A DNA stretch of 64,000 nucleotides from Conexibacter woesei DSM 14684 (GCF_000025265.1 NC_013739.1:3472001-3536000); one strand, 5' to 3'. Positions 8,630 through 16,120 are shown, numbered from the stretch's first letter. A program made the numbers and translations. Notes: generated by a model from the letters alone, not told the origin.

Positions 8630-10005
8630 TGGCCGGCCTCCCGCTCGGACCAAAGCTCGCCGTCGCGCGGGCCGTCGGCAGCGTCGCGCGCCGCGCCGGT
8701 CGCGGCGGCGGCACCAGCCTGCCCGGCAAGGTCCTGATGAAGCTCGACCCGCACGCGATCGGCGCGCTCGCGAGCCGGCTGCCGGAGGGCTCGGTCGCGA
8801 TCTCCGCGACGAACGGCAAGACGACGACCGCCGCGATGGTCGCGTCCGTGCTGGAGCGGCGCGGGACGCCGCTCGTCCACAACCGCGCCGGCGCCAACAT
8901 GGCCGGCGGGATCGCGTCGACGCTGCTCGGCGCCGCGCAGGGGAAGGGGATCGACGGCCGGCTCGGCCTGTTCGAAGTCGACGAGTTCTGGCTCGGCGGA
9001 CTCGTCGAGCAGCTGCGGCCGCGCAAGCTGCTGCTGGGGAACCTCTTCCGCGACCAGCTCGACCGCTACGGCGAGCTGGAGACGATCGCCGACCGCTGGG
9101 CCGAGATCGTCGCCAGACACGGATCGAGCACGCAACTCGTGCTCAACGCCGACGATCCGCTCGTCGCCGACCTCGGCCGCGAGCAGCCGCGTGTCGTCTA
9201 CTTCGGCGTGCAGGACGACACGATGGCGCTGCCGCAGATGCAGCACGCGTCGGACTCCAAGCACTGCCGCAGATGCGGCCACGCGTACGAGTACGACGCG
9301 ATCTACCTCGGCCACCTCGGCCGCTACCACTGCCCCAACTGCGGGCAGCGGCGGCCCGAGCCGGCGGTCGTGGGGGAGCGGATCGAGCTGCGCGGCACGC
9401 GCGGGGCGCGCTTCACGCTGCGCACGCCGGAGGGCTCGGCGAGGGTCGAGCTGCCGCTGCCGGGGCTCTACAACGTCTACAACGCGCTCGGCGCGGCCGC
9501 GCTCTGCCTCTCGCTCGGCGTGCCGCTGGCGGAGGTCGTCAGCGGGCTGGAGCAGGTCGCCGCGGCGTTCGGGCGCGCCGAGACGATCGCGCTCGACGGT
9601 CGCGACCTGTCGATCCTGCTGATCAAGAACCCGGCCGGCGCGAACGAGGTGCTGCGGACGCTCGCGTTGGAGGACGGCGCCGTCGACCTGCTCGCGGTGC
9701 TGAACGACAACACCGCCGACGGCCGCGACATCTCATGGGTCTGGGACGCCGACTTCGAGCTGCTCGCCGGGCGCGTGCGGCGCGTGACGTGCTCCGGCAC
9801 GCGCGCCGCCGAGCTGGCGCTGCGGATGAAGTACGCCGGCGTGGACGAGGAGCGGCTCGTCGTCGTCCCGGAGCTGGAGGCGGCGCTCGACGAGGCCCGC
9901 CGCGACGGCGACGGGACGCTGTTCGCGCTGCCGACGTATACCGCCCTGCTCGCGCTCAAGGAGCTGCTGGCACGCCGCGGCCTGGCGCCGGAGTACTGGC
10001 GGTGA
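8629..10005 (+). CDS. murT: Lipid II isoglutaminyl synthase, MurT subunit
   Basis: A 458-residue Mur-ligase-like protein that, with the glutaminase GatD, amidates the D-glutamate of lipid II in an ATP-dependent reaction. The P-loop is TNGKTTT (61-67). A four-cysteine zinc ribbon typical of MurT lies between the ligase motifs, with C213, C216, C235 and C238. The C-terminal DUF1727 domain provides the GatD contact surface. A GTG at 8626 would add one residue; ATG 8629 is preferred because it overlaps the lipid-kinase stop by one base. Oddly, gatD does not follow directly: a methyltransferase gene is inserted between them with overlaps on both sides. Confidence 0.93.
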   Translation: MAGLPLGPKLAVARAVGSVARRAGRGGGTSLPGKVLMKLDPHAIGALASRLPEGSVAISATNGKTTTAAMVASVLERRGTPLVHNRAGANMAGGIASTLLGAAQGKGIDGRLGLFEVDEFWLGGLVEQLRPRKLLLGNLFRDQLDRYGELETIADRWAEIVARHGSSTQLVLNADDPLVADLGREQPRVVYFGVQDDTMALPQMQHASDSKHCRRCGHAYEYDAIYLGHLGRYHCPNCGQRRPEPAVVGERIELRGTRGARFTLRTPEGSARVELPLPGLYNVYNALGAAALCLSLGVPLAEVVSGLEQVAAAFGRAETIALDGRDLSILLIKNPAGANEVLRTLALEDGAVDLLAVLNDNTADGRDISWVWDADFELLAGRVRRVTCSGTRAAELALRMKYAGVDEERLVVVPELEAALDEARRDGDGTLFALPTYTALLALKELLARRGLAPEYWR

Positions 10006-10718
10006 GCGAGGTGATCTGGCACGACCTGGAGTGCGGCGGGTACGACGCCGACCTGCCGCTGTGGCGCGAGCTGGCGGCGGCGGAGGGGGGACCGGTGCTC
10101 GACCTCGGAGCCGGCACCGGCCGCGTCGCGCTCGACCTCGCGCGCGCGGGCTTCGAGGTCGTCGCAGTCGACCTGGAGGCGGAGTTCCTGGAGGCGCTGC
10201 GGGCGCGAGCGGGCGAGCTGCCGATCGAGACGCTGCTCGCCGACGCGCGCACGTTCGCGCTGCCCGGCCGCCGCTTCCCGCTGATCCTCGCGCCGATGCA
10301 GACCGTCCAGCTGCTCGGCGGTCCCGACGGCCGCGCGGCGTTCCTGCACAGCGTCGCCGCGCACCTCGCGCCGGGCGGGCTGCTCGCCGCGTCGCTCGCC
10401 GACGCGATGGACGGCTTCGACGCCGAGCACACCGAGCCGCCGCTGCCGGACATCGTCGAGCGCGATGGCTGGGTCTACGTCAGCCAGCCCGTCGCGGTGC
10501 GGCCCGGGCCAGCCGGGATCTCGATCGAGCGGATCCGCCAGATCGTCTCCCCGGCCGGCAGACGGACCGCCGAGGGCGACGAGATCCACCTCGATACCCT
10601 CGACGGCGACACGCTCGCAGCCGAGGGCGTCGCCGCCGGCCTGCGGGATGCCGGCCGCCGGCGGATCGAGGCGACCGAGGAACACGTCGGCAGCGAGGTG
10701 GTGCTGCTCCGTGGCTGA
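10002..10718 (+). CDS. Class I SAM-dependent methyltransferase inserted between murT and gatD
   Basis: A 238-residue Rossmann-fold methyltransferase. The SAM-binding motif I is VLDLGAGTG (residues 32-40), followed by an acidic residue in VVAVDLE at the end of strand 2 and LAPMQTVQLLGG around motif IV. The substrate is unknown. The start GTG at 10002 overlaps the murT stop by 4 nt, and its end overlaps the gatD start by 8 nt, so it is translated within the amidation operon. An envelope substrate (lipid II, undecaprenyl carrier or a small molecule) is conceivable, but nothing in the sequence shows it. In the murT-gatD operons I know, the two subunits are usually adjacent. Confidence 0.82.
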   Translation: MSEVIWHDLECGGYDADLPLWRELAAAEGGPVLDLGAGTGRVALDLARAGFEVVAVDLEAEFLEALRARAGELPIETLLADARTFALPGRRFPLILAPMQTVQLLGGPDGRAAFLHSVAAHLAPGGLLAASLADAMDGFDAEHTEPPLPDIVERDGWVYVSQPVAVRPGPAGISIERIRQIVSPAGRRTAEGDEIHLDTLDGDTLAAEGVAAGLRDAGRRRIEATEEHVGSEVVLLRG

Positions 10719-11439
10719 CACGCTGCGCGTCTGCGCGCTCTATCCCGACCTGATGAACATCTATGCCGACCGCGGCAACCTGCTGCTGCTCCAGCGGCGC
10801 TGCGAGTGGCGCGGGCTCGGCTTCGAGCTGTCCGCGAGCGGGCTCGGCGAGCCGCTCGATCCGGACGCGGCCGACCTCTTCTACATCGGCGGTGGCCAGG
10901 ACCGCGACCAGAAGCTGTGCGCGCTGGACCTCGCGGAGGTCAAGCGCGAGGGGATCCACGCCGCGGCCGAGCGCGGCGCGGCGCTGCTGGCGGTCTGCGG
11001 CGGCTACCAGCTGCTCGGCCACTCCTACCAGCTGGGTGAGGAGACGCTGCCGGGCATCGGTCTCGTCGACCTCACGACGGTCCGCAGCGACGGGCCGCGG
11101 CTGATCGGAAACGTCGCGATCGAGGTCGACCTCGGCGACGGGCCGAGAGTCCTCGCCGGCTTCGAGAACCACGGCGGCCGCACGCGCCTGGGCGCCGCCG
11201 AGCAGCCGCTCGGACGCGTGCTGAGAGGCCACGGCAACGACGGCCGCTCCGGCGTCGAAGGCGTCCGCCGCGGGAACGTGATCGGCACCTACCTGCACGG
11301 CCCGCTGCTGCCGAAGAACGCCTGGCTCGCCGACTGGCTGATCGCCAGAGCGCTCGGCCGCGACACACCGCTCCCGCCGCTCGACGACGCGCTCGAGAAC
11401 GCCGCGCACGTCGAGGCGCGGCGCGCGGCGGGCGCGTAG
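10711..11439 (+). CDS. gatD: Lipid II isoglutaminyl synthase, glutaminase subunit GatD
   Basis: A 242-residue class I (triad) glutamine amidotransferase of the CobB/CobQ-like group. The nucleophile is Cys96 in AVCGGYQLLG and the catalytic histidine is His196 in GTYLHGPLL. It releases ammonia from glutamine for MurT. The N-terminus LYPDLMNIYADRGN is a GatD hallmark. GTG 10711 overlaps the end of the methyltransferase by 8 nt, and it closes the HAD-lipid kinase-murT-methyltransferase-gatD run. A short GC hairpin follows the stop codon. Together with MurT it would amidate peptidoglycan stem peptides, which aids cross-linking and lowers autolysin sensitivity in other actinobacteria. Confidence 0.93.
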   Translation: MADTLRVCALYPDLMNIYADRGNLLLLQRRCEWRGLGFELSASGLGEPLDPDAADLFYIGGGQDRDQKLCALDLAEVKREGIHAAAERGAALLAVCGGYQLLGHSYQLGEETLPGIGLVDLTTVRSDGPRLIGNVAIEVDLGDGPRVLAGFENHGGRTRLGAAEQPLGRVLRGHGNDGRSGVEGVRRGNVIGTYLHGPLLPKNAWLADWLIARALGRDTPLPPLDDALENAAHVEARRAAGA

Positions 11440-11445
11440 CGCGGC

Positions 11446-11462
11446 GCGGCCCGCCGGGCCGC
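11446..11462 (+). terminator. GC hairpin after gatD
   Basis: A 7-bp perfect stem (11446-11452 with 11456-11462) and a 3-nt loop begin 7 nt after the gatD stop codon. It is a plausible transcription end for the murT/gatD operon, but it has no T tract. The 287-bp gap from 11440 to 11726 otherwise holds one long imperfect hairpin (11555-11589) and no convincing gene. Confidence 0.35.
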
Positions 11463-11554
11463 CGCGGCACACGAACGACGGGCATCGAGGGAAAGCGGGT
11501 CGGACCGCCGCGCGCGCCCACGAGTCGCGCAGGGCGGCCGGCCGAGGGAGGCGC

Positions 11555-11589
11555 GGTAGTTTGCTGGTCTAGGGGACCCACAAGCTACC
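11555..11589. other. Long imperfect stem-loop in the gatD-SRAP gap
   Basis: Bases 11555-11563 can pair with 11581-11589 (9 pairs, one a G-T wobble). After a 2-nt mismatch, bases 11566-11569 can pair with 11575-11578, around a short AG-rich loop. The whole element is 35 nt. It could be a terminator for either flanking operon, a regulatory RNA hairpin or a protein-binding site. It is less GC-rich than its surroundings. Confidence 0.5.
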
Positions 11590-11726
11590 GGCCATCGGCT
11601 ACGCGCCAAGAATTTGTGCCACGCGACGCGCGGTCTGTGACGAAATCGCCCGGACTCACCCTCCTCGCGGACGCCGTGGGCGAGCGCTGCGTCGCGCGGG
11701 CCGGCCCAGGCTCGCCACCTGACGCC

Positions 11727-12473
11727 TTAGAACAATCCCTCTTGCGAAGCCGGCGCGGCCTGCGCGGCGTTGACGGCCTCGGCGAACGCCTTGAGGTCGT
11801 CGGGCTCGGCGTCGGCGAGGCAGTCCGGGCCGTCGTATCTGGCGTTGTTGACGGCTCTGGAGACGGCGCGGGCGTTCGTGCCGTCGGCCGGCAGCGGACG
11901 CAGCAGCTCTTGCAGGCGCGCGACCGGCGTCTCGGGGTCGATCCAGGTCTGCTCGTCAGCCGGGTCGAGGATCACCGGCATCCGCGGGTGGATCCCGGAG
12001 ATCTTGTCGTTCGCCTCCGTCGTGACGATCGTGCAGGAGCGCAGCCACTCGTCGTCCTCGGGGTTCTTCCAGCCGGTCCAGAGGCCGGCGAACGCGAACG
12101 GGGCGCCGTCCGTGCGCGTGATGTGGAACGGCTGCTTCGCTCTGCCCTGTCTCTGCCACTCGTAGAAGCCGTCGGCGACGATCAGGCAGCGGCGCTTGGC
12201 GAACGGGTCGCGATAGGCCGGCTTCTCGGCGACCGTCTCCGCTCTCGCGTTGATCATCTTGTAGCCGACCGAGGGATCTCTCGCCCACGGCGGGATCAGC
12301 CCCCACCGCAGCATCCGGCCCGTCGCGACGCCGTCACGCGCGGCGACGGTGACGACCTCGTCGCCGGGCGCGACGTTGAAGCGCTGTCTGAGGTCGACGG
12401 CCGACTCGCCGAGCGGGAAGCGGTGCCGCAGCTCGTCGGCCGTCGTGGTCGCCAGCGTGAAGCGTCCGCACAC
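11727..12473 (-). CDS. SRAP-family abasic-site DNA-protein crosslinking protein (YedK/HMCES type)
   Basis: A 248-residue SRAP protein. In characterised relatives the mature N-terminal Cys2 forms a thiazolidine crosslink with abasic sites in single-stranded DNA, shielding them. The starting MCGRFT places Cys2 correctly after Met removal. The conserved active-site residues are also present: Asn75 (INARAE), Glu105 (GFYEW) and His162 (IHPRMP). Length and motif order match YedK. It reads leftward, 18 nt downstream of a membrane-protein gene's opposite end, and has no obvious DNA-repair neighbours. Several arginines are AGA. Confidence 0.93.
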   Translation of the reverse strand: MCGRFTLATTTADELRHRFPLGESAVDLRQRFNVAPGDEVVTVAARDGVATGRMLRWGLIPPWARDPSVGYKMINARAETVAEKPAYRDPFAKRRCLIVADGFYEWQRQGRAKQPFHITRTDGAPFAFAGLWTGWKNPEDDEWLRSCTIVTTEANDKISGIHPRMPVILDPADEQTWIDPETPVARLQELLRPLPADGTNARAVSRAVNNARYDGPDCLADAEPDDLKAFAEAVNAAQAAPASQEGLF

Positions 12474-12491
12474 GTGCGAGCGCTCCCCGTG

Positions 12492-13103
12492 TCAGCCGGC
12501 CGCGGCTCTCGCGCGGGCGCGCGCCTGCCGGCGTCTGCCCAGCAGTGCGAGCACCGCGAAGACGGCGATGATGACGATCAGCCCGAGCAGCAGGCCGCCG
12601 ATCGTGCCGACGCCGCCGAACGGCAGCGCGATCAGCTTGGCGATGCCGAAGCCGAGCGCGAGCAGCACGATCACGATGCCGAGGACGATCGCGATCCCGC
12701 GCAGGCGCAGCAGGATGCCCGACCCTGGCGGCGGCGCGAGCAGCCCCATGAAGCGGAGGATCAGCAGCTGGCGGTTGCTCGGCGGTCTCTGCCCGAGCTT
12801 CGTGACGGCGTCCTTCAGGTCGCCGGCGCGCCGCTCGGCGAGCGCGATCGACGCGTCCGCCATGCGGCGCAGCTGCAGCCGCTCCTGCGGCCGCGCGGCC
12901 GCTATCGCTCTGGAGTAGTACGCGCGCGTCGCTCTCGCGTCGTAGCGCTCCGCGGCACGGGCGCCGAGGATCGCCAACGCGGCGGCCTTGAACTTCGTCT
13001 CGGCCTCGAGCTGCTCGTCGGTGCGCGTCTCGAGCTGTTGCATCGCGGCCAGGGAGCCGCGCTGCTCCATGCGCATCGGACGCTGCTTCTGCTGCTTCGC
13101 CAT
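12492..13103 (-). CDS. Hypothetical membrane protein with a helical cytoplasmic N-terminal part
   Basis: A 203-residue protein I cannot assign to a named family. The first 125 residues are charged and rich in Ala, Arg, Glu and Gln, with predicted long helices (for instance around EQLEAETKFKAAALAILGA). Two hydrophobic spans follow, near residues 132-152 (IAIVLGIVIVLLALGFGIA) and 160-185 (GLLLGLIVIIAVFAVLALLG), and the protein ends in a basic tail. It lies between the 3D-domain gene and the SRAP gene, on the same strand as both. The codon pattern is typical of the window. Confidence 0.75.
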   Translation of the reverse strand: MAKQQKQRPMRMEQRGSLAAMQQLETRTDEQLEAETKFKAAALAILGARAAERYDARATRAYYSRAIAAARPQERLQLRRMADASIALAERRAGDLKDAVTKLGQRPPSNRQLLILRFMGLLAPPPGSGILLRLRGIAIVLGIVIVLLALGFGIAKLIALPFGGVGTIGGLLLGLIVIIAVFAVLALLGRRRQARARARAAAG

Positions 13104-13156
13104 AGGACGAGGAGTCTAGTCGAGCGCTGCGGCCGCGCGACGCGCCGAGGCGCGCG

Positions 13157-14011
13157 TCAGGGGGCGCCGGCGCCGCCGGACGGATCCGACAGCGTCGCGG
13201 GCGGCTGGGGGACCGGCGGGCTCGGGGTGGCGGTTCCCTTCCCGGAGGACTTCGGCGGCGAGTTGCGCGCCGCGCGCGTGCCCGGCGGCTGCACGTAGAT
13301 CCGCTGGTCCTGGAGGTGGCTTCCGCCGATGTCGGCGCGCGCGGGCGGCGTGCGGTAGACGTCGACGTGTCTGCCGATGATCGCGCCGCCGACGTCCTCG
13401 GCGGTGAACCAGCCGCCGCCGGCGCTGGTCTGGTAGGCGGCGATGTAGACCTTGCTGCCGAGCGGGATCAGGTCGGGGTCGACCGCGACCGAGCGGTAGT
13501 ACTTCAGCGGCCGCGACGGCCCCTCGCCGAAGCTGACGCCGGGCAGCTCGCGGTATCTCCGGCCGGGTCCGTTGGACCAGCCGCCGCCGTCGAGCGGGAA
13601 GGTGACGTACTTGTCGCTGGAGAGCCAGTAGCCGCCGGCGCGCCAGAACGGGGACCCGCCCTTCCAGCCTCTGTGACCGGGCACGCTCGGCTTGCCGCGC
13701 TCGGTGACCCAGCCACCGCTGCCGAGACCGGCGATGTGGTACCGGTCGCCGTCGAGGCCGATGCCATCGCCCTCCATCGACATGCCGGTGGAGGAGTAGA
13801 GCCAGTCGATCCGCGAGAGGCGGTCCAGGCCCGGCGTCTGCACCTTCTTGCCGACGAACCACCACTCCGGCGCCGGGTAGTACTCCGTCACGGTGACGGA
13901 TCTGAGCCAGCCGGCTCTGCGGATCGGCTTCGCCTGTGCGGCCGACGCCGTCACGGTGAACGCGAGCGCGATGAGGAGCAGAAGTGTGCGAGTGCGGGTC
14001 ACGTGATGCAT
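13157..14011 (-). CDS. Secreted 3D-domain protein, probable peptidoglycan-active enzyme
   Basis: A 284-residue exported protein. The N-terminus is a clear signal peptide ending near residue 25 (SAAQAKP). The C-terminal half contains a 3D (Asp-Asp-Asp) double-psi barrel like that of MltA/YocH/Rpf-associated proteins: VAVDPDLIPLGSKVYI, then EDVGGAIIGRHVDVY, with the three aspartates at expected places. It probably cleaves or binds peptidoglycan glycan strands. A Pro/Ser-rich tail of about 50 residues follows. The frame stays open far upstream, but ATG 14011 is the natural signal-peptide start. The gene lies just outside the left direct repeat of the 14.1-16.1 kb segment. Confidence 0.82.
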   Translation of the reverse strand: MHHVTRTRTLLLLIALAFTVTASAAQAKPIRRAGWLRSVTVTEYYPAPEWWFVGKKVQTPGLDRLSRIDWLYSSTGMSMEGDGIGLDGDRYHIAGLGSGGWVTERGKPSVPGHRGWKGGSPFWRAGGYWLSSDKYVTFPLDGGGWSNGPGRRYRELPGVSFGEGPSRPLKYYRSVAVDPDLIPLGSKVYIAAYQTSAGGGWFTAEDVGGAIIGRHVDVYRTPPARADIGGSHLQDQRIYVQPPGTRAARNSPPKSSGKGTATPSPPVPQPPATLSDPSGGAGAP

Positions 14012-14119
14012 CAACACCGGAACGCGCCAGAAGCTTCGCCGCAGGCTACGGGATTCACTCCCGCCGGTGCGCTCCCTGCAAGCGATCGACCAAGGCAGCC
14101 GATGCTTGAGCGGTGAAGC

Positions 14120-14139
14120 GCGACGTGCGGTCAGCCCGC
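14120..14139. repeat. Left copy of a perfect 20-bp direct repeat (candidate att site)
   Basis: This 20-bp sequence recurs exactly, in the same orientation, at 16101-16120, where it covers the stop codon and last codons of the Fur-family gene. Read on the minus strand, the left copy and the bases before it can be read as SCGSAPAG-stop, resembling the Fur C-terminus SCGAAASAG-stop, so this looks like a duplicated fur 3' end. It bounds a lower-GC 2 kb segment. Confidence 0.75.
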
Positions 14140-14157
14140 CGGCGCGCTGCCGCAGCT

Positions 14158-15060
14158 TCAGCGCTCGATCACCGGGTCGCGCCGCCCAACCTGCAACACG
14201 ACACCCGCCCCGAACGCCATCAATAGCGCGGACCACACTGGGATCGTGACGCTCGTGTCGGCGACTCTCAGCGAGACGGACACGATCATGCTGCATCCCA
14301 CGCCCGTCGCCATCTGCCAGCCGACGGCGCGTGCTCCCGGCCGCCCGTTGTGCGCGTCGGTCCGGCCCTTCATCGTGCTTCGCCAGCTGCCTGGTCCGGG
14401 TGACGGTGGTTCGCAGCGCTCTCGGACCCAACGGCCCTTCCCATGGAGGGTGTAGTCCGCCTCGTCCTCGAGATGGATGGTTCGACCCAAGGCTGCGGTG
14501 AAGACGACCACCACGGTTGGGCACCACAGTCCACGGATCACGAGGAGGTCGGCGCCTCCCATCCGCAACTGCCACAGCAGGCGTCGCGACTCCTCGTCGC
14601 CGTTCTGCACGGTGCCCTGGTCGAGGCCCGCCATGTCGCTGCAGTCGAGTGCCTTCGCTCCCTGAAACGAGACGCTCGCCAGGTAGCGGGAACGAATCCC
14701 GGACCGACCGTATTGCCTCTCAGCCGCGTGCAACGCGCTGGGAACGTCCGCGTAGATCTTCGCAATGACGTAGCGGAACTGGCAGCCCGCTGGACTGCGA
14801 GGCACGCCGTCATGACGCTCGGCGAGCGGCAGCGATCCGCAGGCAGCGCACGAGCCGCCAGTCATCTGCAGGACCGCGCGGTCTGGAAGCAGCACGGGCC
14901 GGCCGGCCGCCGAGGATCGATCGCCAGCCCCGTGGCGCATCGTGCGAGGTGCCTCATCGTCAGCACGCAGGCCGGCCCCGGTCCAATCCCAACCGGTTTG
15001 ACGACTCTCCCTGTCGCGCCTACGGATCGAGCTCCACCACGCTGCGGCCCTTCCTCTCAT
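14158..15060 (-). CDS. Uncharacterised protein of the direct-repeat segment, with hydrophobic C-terminal half
   Basis: A 300-residue protein I do not recognise. Support for a real gene: a strong AGGAGAG ribosome-binding site 8 nt before ATG 15060, lower GC than neighbours, and a sensible composition in this frame. The N-terminal 60 residues are basic. A Cys pair (CAAC) lies near residue 70. Hydrophobic stretches occur near 172-192 (LWCPTVVVVFTAALG) and as two likely membrane spans at the end (about 245-265 and 272-290). It stops 19 bp inside the left direct repeat. It diverges from the antitoxin-like gene; toxin and antitoxin are normally co-directional, so a toxin role is only speculation. 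Confidence 0.5.
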   Translation of the reverse strand: MRGRAAAWWSSIRRRDRESRQTGWDWTGAGLRADDEAPRTMRHGAGDRSSAAGRPVLLPDRAVLQMTGGSCAACGSLPLAERHDGVPRSPAGCQFRYVIAKIYADVPSALHAAERQYGRSGIRSRYLASVSFQGAKALDCSDMAGLDQGTVQNGDEESRRLLWQLRMGGADLLVIRGLWCPTVVVVFTAALGRTIHLEDEADYTLHGKGRWVRERCEPPSPGPGSWRSTMKGRTDAHNGRPGARAVGWQMATGVGCSMIVSVSLRVADTSVTIPVWSALLMAFGAGVVLQVGRRDPVIER

Positions 15061-15430
15061 GCGCGCTCTCTCCTCACTGCTCAGCAGGGTTCAATGAACC
15101 TGACCCTAGCTGAACGACACTCTTGCTGCCAGTCGAACTGACTGCAAAGTGCCACATATCGGCTGCCTATTAGGACACCAAAATGGAAACTACCTGCTAA
15201 TCCTCATCTTTGCGCTCGTCGGCACAGCGATCACCGGCGCGCTCCTTGACACCCTGTTGCATGCTTTATAGTGTCACTTTGGACTACGATTCGGCGTATC
15301 AGAGCCGGGGAAAGGAGCACTGGTGATGAGGGTTGGGCACGCGAGGGACCCTGGGCACACACGCGCTGTGACCTCCACCGCGAGAGGGAGTCACTGACTC
15401 CCAGAACGCACCGGACCACTGGAGGTCAAG
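15061..15430. other. 370-bp AT-richer divergent intergenic region
   Basis: This is the longest gene-free stretch in the window. It separates the divergent unknown gene (leftward) and the antitoxin-like gene (rightward). It holds a consensus-like promoter at 15246-15272 facing right, and no open frame with a good ribosome-binding site. About 160 bp between that promoter and the + strand ATG would form an untranslated leader with no recognisable RNA motif. Confidence 0.6.
15246..15272 (+). promoter_or_regulatory. Candidate sigma-70-type promoter for the antitoxin-like gene
   Basis: A perfect TTGACA (15246-15251) is followed 15 nt later by TATAGT (15267-15272). The spacer is 2 nt shorter than ideal. 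Such a consensus match stands out in this GC-rich window and is probably of foreign origin. Transcription would start near 15280, leaving a leader of about 150 nt before ATG 15431. Confidence 0.5.
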
Positions 15431-16042
15431 ATGGGGACAAGGACCAGAAGCAGCGAGGGAGACGCACGCCGGATCGCGGAGAATGCGTCGAGCGCCGGCG
15501 ACGACCGGCGACCGGGCGCCGAACGGTCTATGGACGAACCGCCGGGGAGGGCGGTCACCCAGGCGTTCCAGGCGCGCACGACTCGGCTGAGAGAGTGGCG
15601 ACAGCGCTTCGTGACGGCGCGCGCGGGATCGCTCCAAGCCCGCCTTCAGCTCTTGGCGGCCTTCGGCCTGAGTGATCGCGACATCGCAAGGACGATCGAA
15701 AAGACACAGCCCCGCTCAGTCCGGCGCTGGAGGACCGAGGGCGTCGCGACACCGCGAGCTGGCGCGCGGTGGGAGCCCGTCGACGATCTGTGCGCGATCA
15801 TCGGCTACTTCCTCACCGATGGCACATACGACGAAGAGGGGATCGTGGCGTGGCTGCGCTCACGTCAAACGGCACTTGGGAATCAGCGGCCGCTCGACGT
15901 CCTGCGCGAGAGAGGGGACACCGGTTTCAGGGAAGTCCAGCAGGCGGCTGAACAGCATCTGACAGCTGCAGAAGCGACCGCCGACGACCAGTTGATTCTC
16001 CCACGGGCGGATTCCGCCGGAAGACGACAACGATCGCACTGA
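15431..16042 (+). CDS. Orphan antitoxin-like protein with Xre/MbcA/ParS-type toxin-binding domain
   Basis: A 203-residue protein. After a charged, probably disordered N-terminus (1-45), a helix-turn-helix-like part spans about 75-105 (LSDRDIARTIEKTQPRSVRRW). A C-terminal DUF2384-like domain follows: an aspartate-containing helix then AWLRSRQTALGNQRPLDVL near 140-160, close to the family pattern of a short helix, a Leu-Gly turn and RPLDLL. In known systems this domain neutralises RES-domain NAD-degrading toxins. No RES toxin gene lies on either side. GGAGG ends 5 nt before ATG 15431. It may be a solitary regulator, or the partner of the divergent unknown gene. Confidence 0.7.
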   Translation: MGTRTRSSEGDARRIAENASSAGDDRRPGAERSMDEPPGRAVTQAFQARTTRLREWRQRFVTARAGSLQARLQLLAAFGLSDRDIARTIEKTQPRSVRRWRTEGVATPRAGARWEPVDDLCAIIGYFLTDGTYDEEGIVAWLRSRQTALGNQRPLDVLRERGDTGFREVQQAAEQHLTAAEATADDQLILPRADSAGRRQRSH

Positions 16043-16061
16043 GTCGAATCGGTCAGGTAGC

Positions 16062-16088
16062 GCCGAGACCGCGAACGCGGTTCTCGGC
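16062..16088. terminator. Bidirectional hairpin between antitoxin-like gene and fur
   Basis: A 12-bp stem (16062-16073 with 16076-16088, one bulged T) around a 2-nt loop lies between the convergent stop codons at 16042 and 16112. It is the most stable hairpin in the segment and would end both transcripts. It sits just inside the right direct repeat. Confidence 0.65.
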
Positions 16089-16100
16089 CACCTGAGCAGA

Positions 16101-16120
16101 GCGACGTGCGGTCAGCCCGC
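16101..16120. repeat. Right copy of the perfect 20-bp direct repeat, over the fur stop codon
   Basis: Identical to 14120-14139 and in the same orientation. It contains the TGA stop of the Fur-family gene (16112-16114 on the minus strand), its last two codons and the first bases after it. Imperfect similarity extends a few bases to the left (TGAGC followed by GA-rich sequence) in both copies. This copy would be the one joined to the intact target gene. Confidence 0.75.

Larger units (their letters stand above)
14120..16120. mobile_element. 2 kb lower-GC segment bounded by direct repeats at the 3' end of a fur gene (putative integrated element or remnant)
   Basis: Between the two 20-bp repeats lie a leftward 300-codon gene of unknown function, a 370-bp AT-richer spacer and a rightward gene with an MbcA/ParS-type antitoxin domain, then a strong hairpin. 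Base composition drops visibly: the line at 15121-15180 is about half G+C. Insertion at the 3' end of a conserved gene, re-creating its end, is how site-specific integrases behave. No integrase, transposase or recombination directionality factor is present, so this may be a cargo remnant or an element mobilised in trans. Confidence 0.55.

Noticed and set aside
11616-13298. 560-codon frame on the + strand
   Set aside because: Antisense to the SRAP gene and its neighbour; composition is typical of high-GC shadow frames and shows no domain.
14012-14157. A partial match to a c-di-AMP (ydaO) riboswitch on the minus strand upstream of the 3D-domain gene (GGAGTGAATCCCGTAG)
   Set aside because: The diagnostic 3' part with CAGCTAACC is absent and the pairing scheme cannot be completed. 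Wall hydrolases often have this riboswitch, which made the idea attractive, but the sequence does not support it.
14443-15141. 232-codon + strand frame within the repeat-bounded segment
   Set aside because: No ribosome-binding site and no coherent hydrophobic or helical pattern; the opposite strand frame has a strong ribosome-binding site and likely membrane spans.
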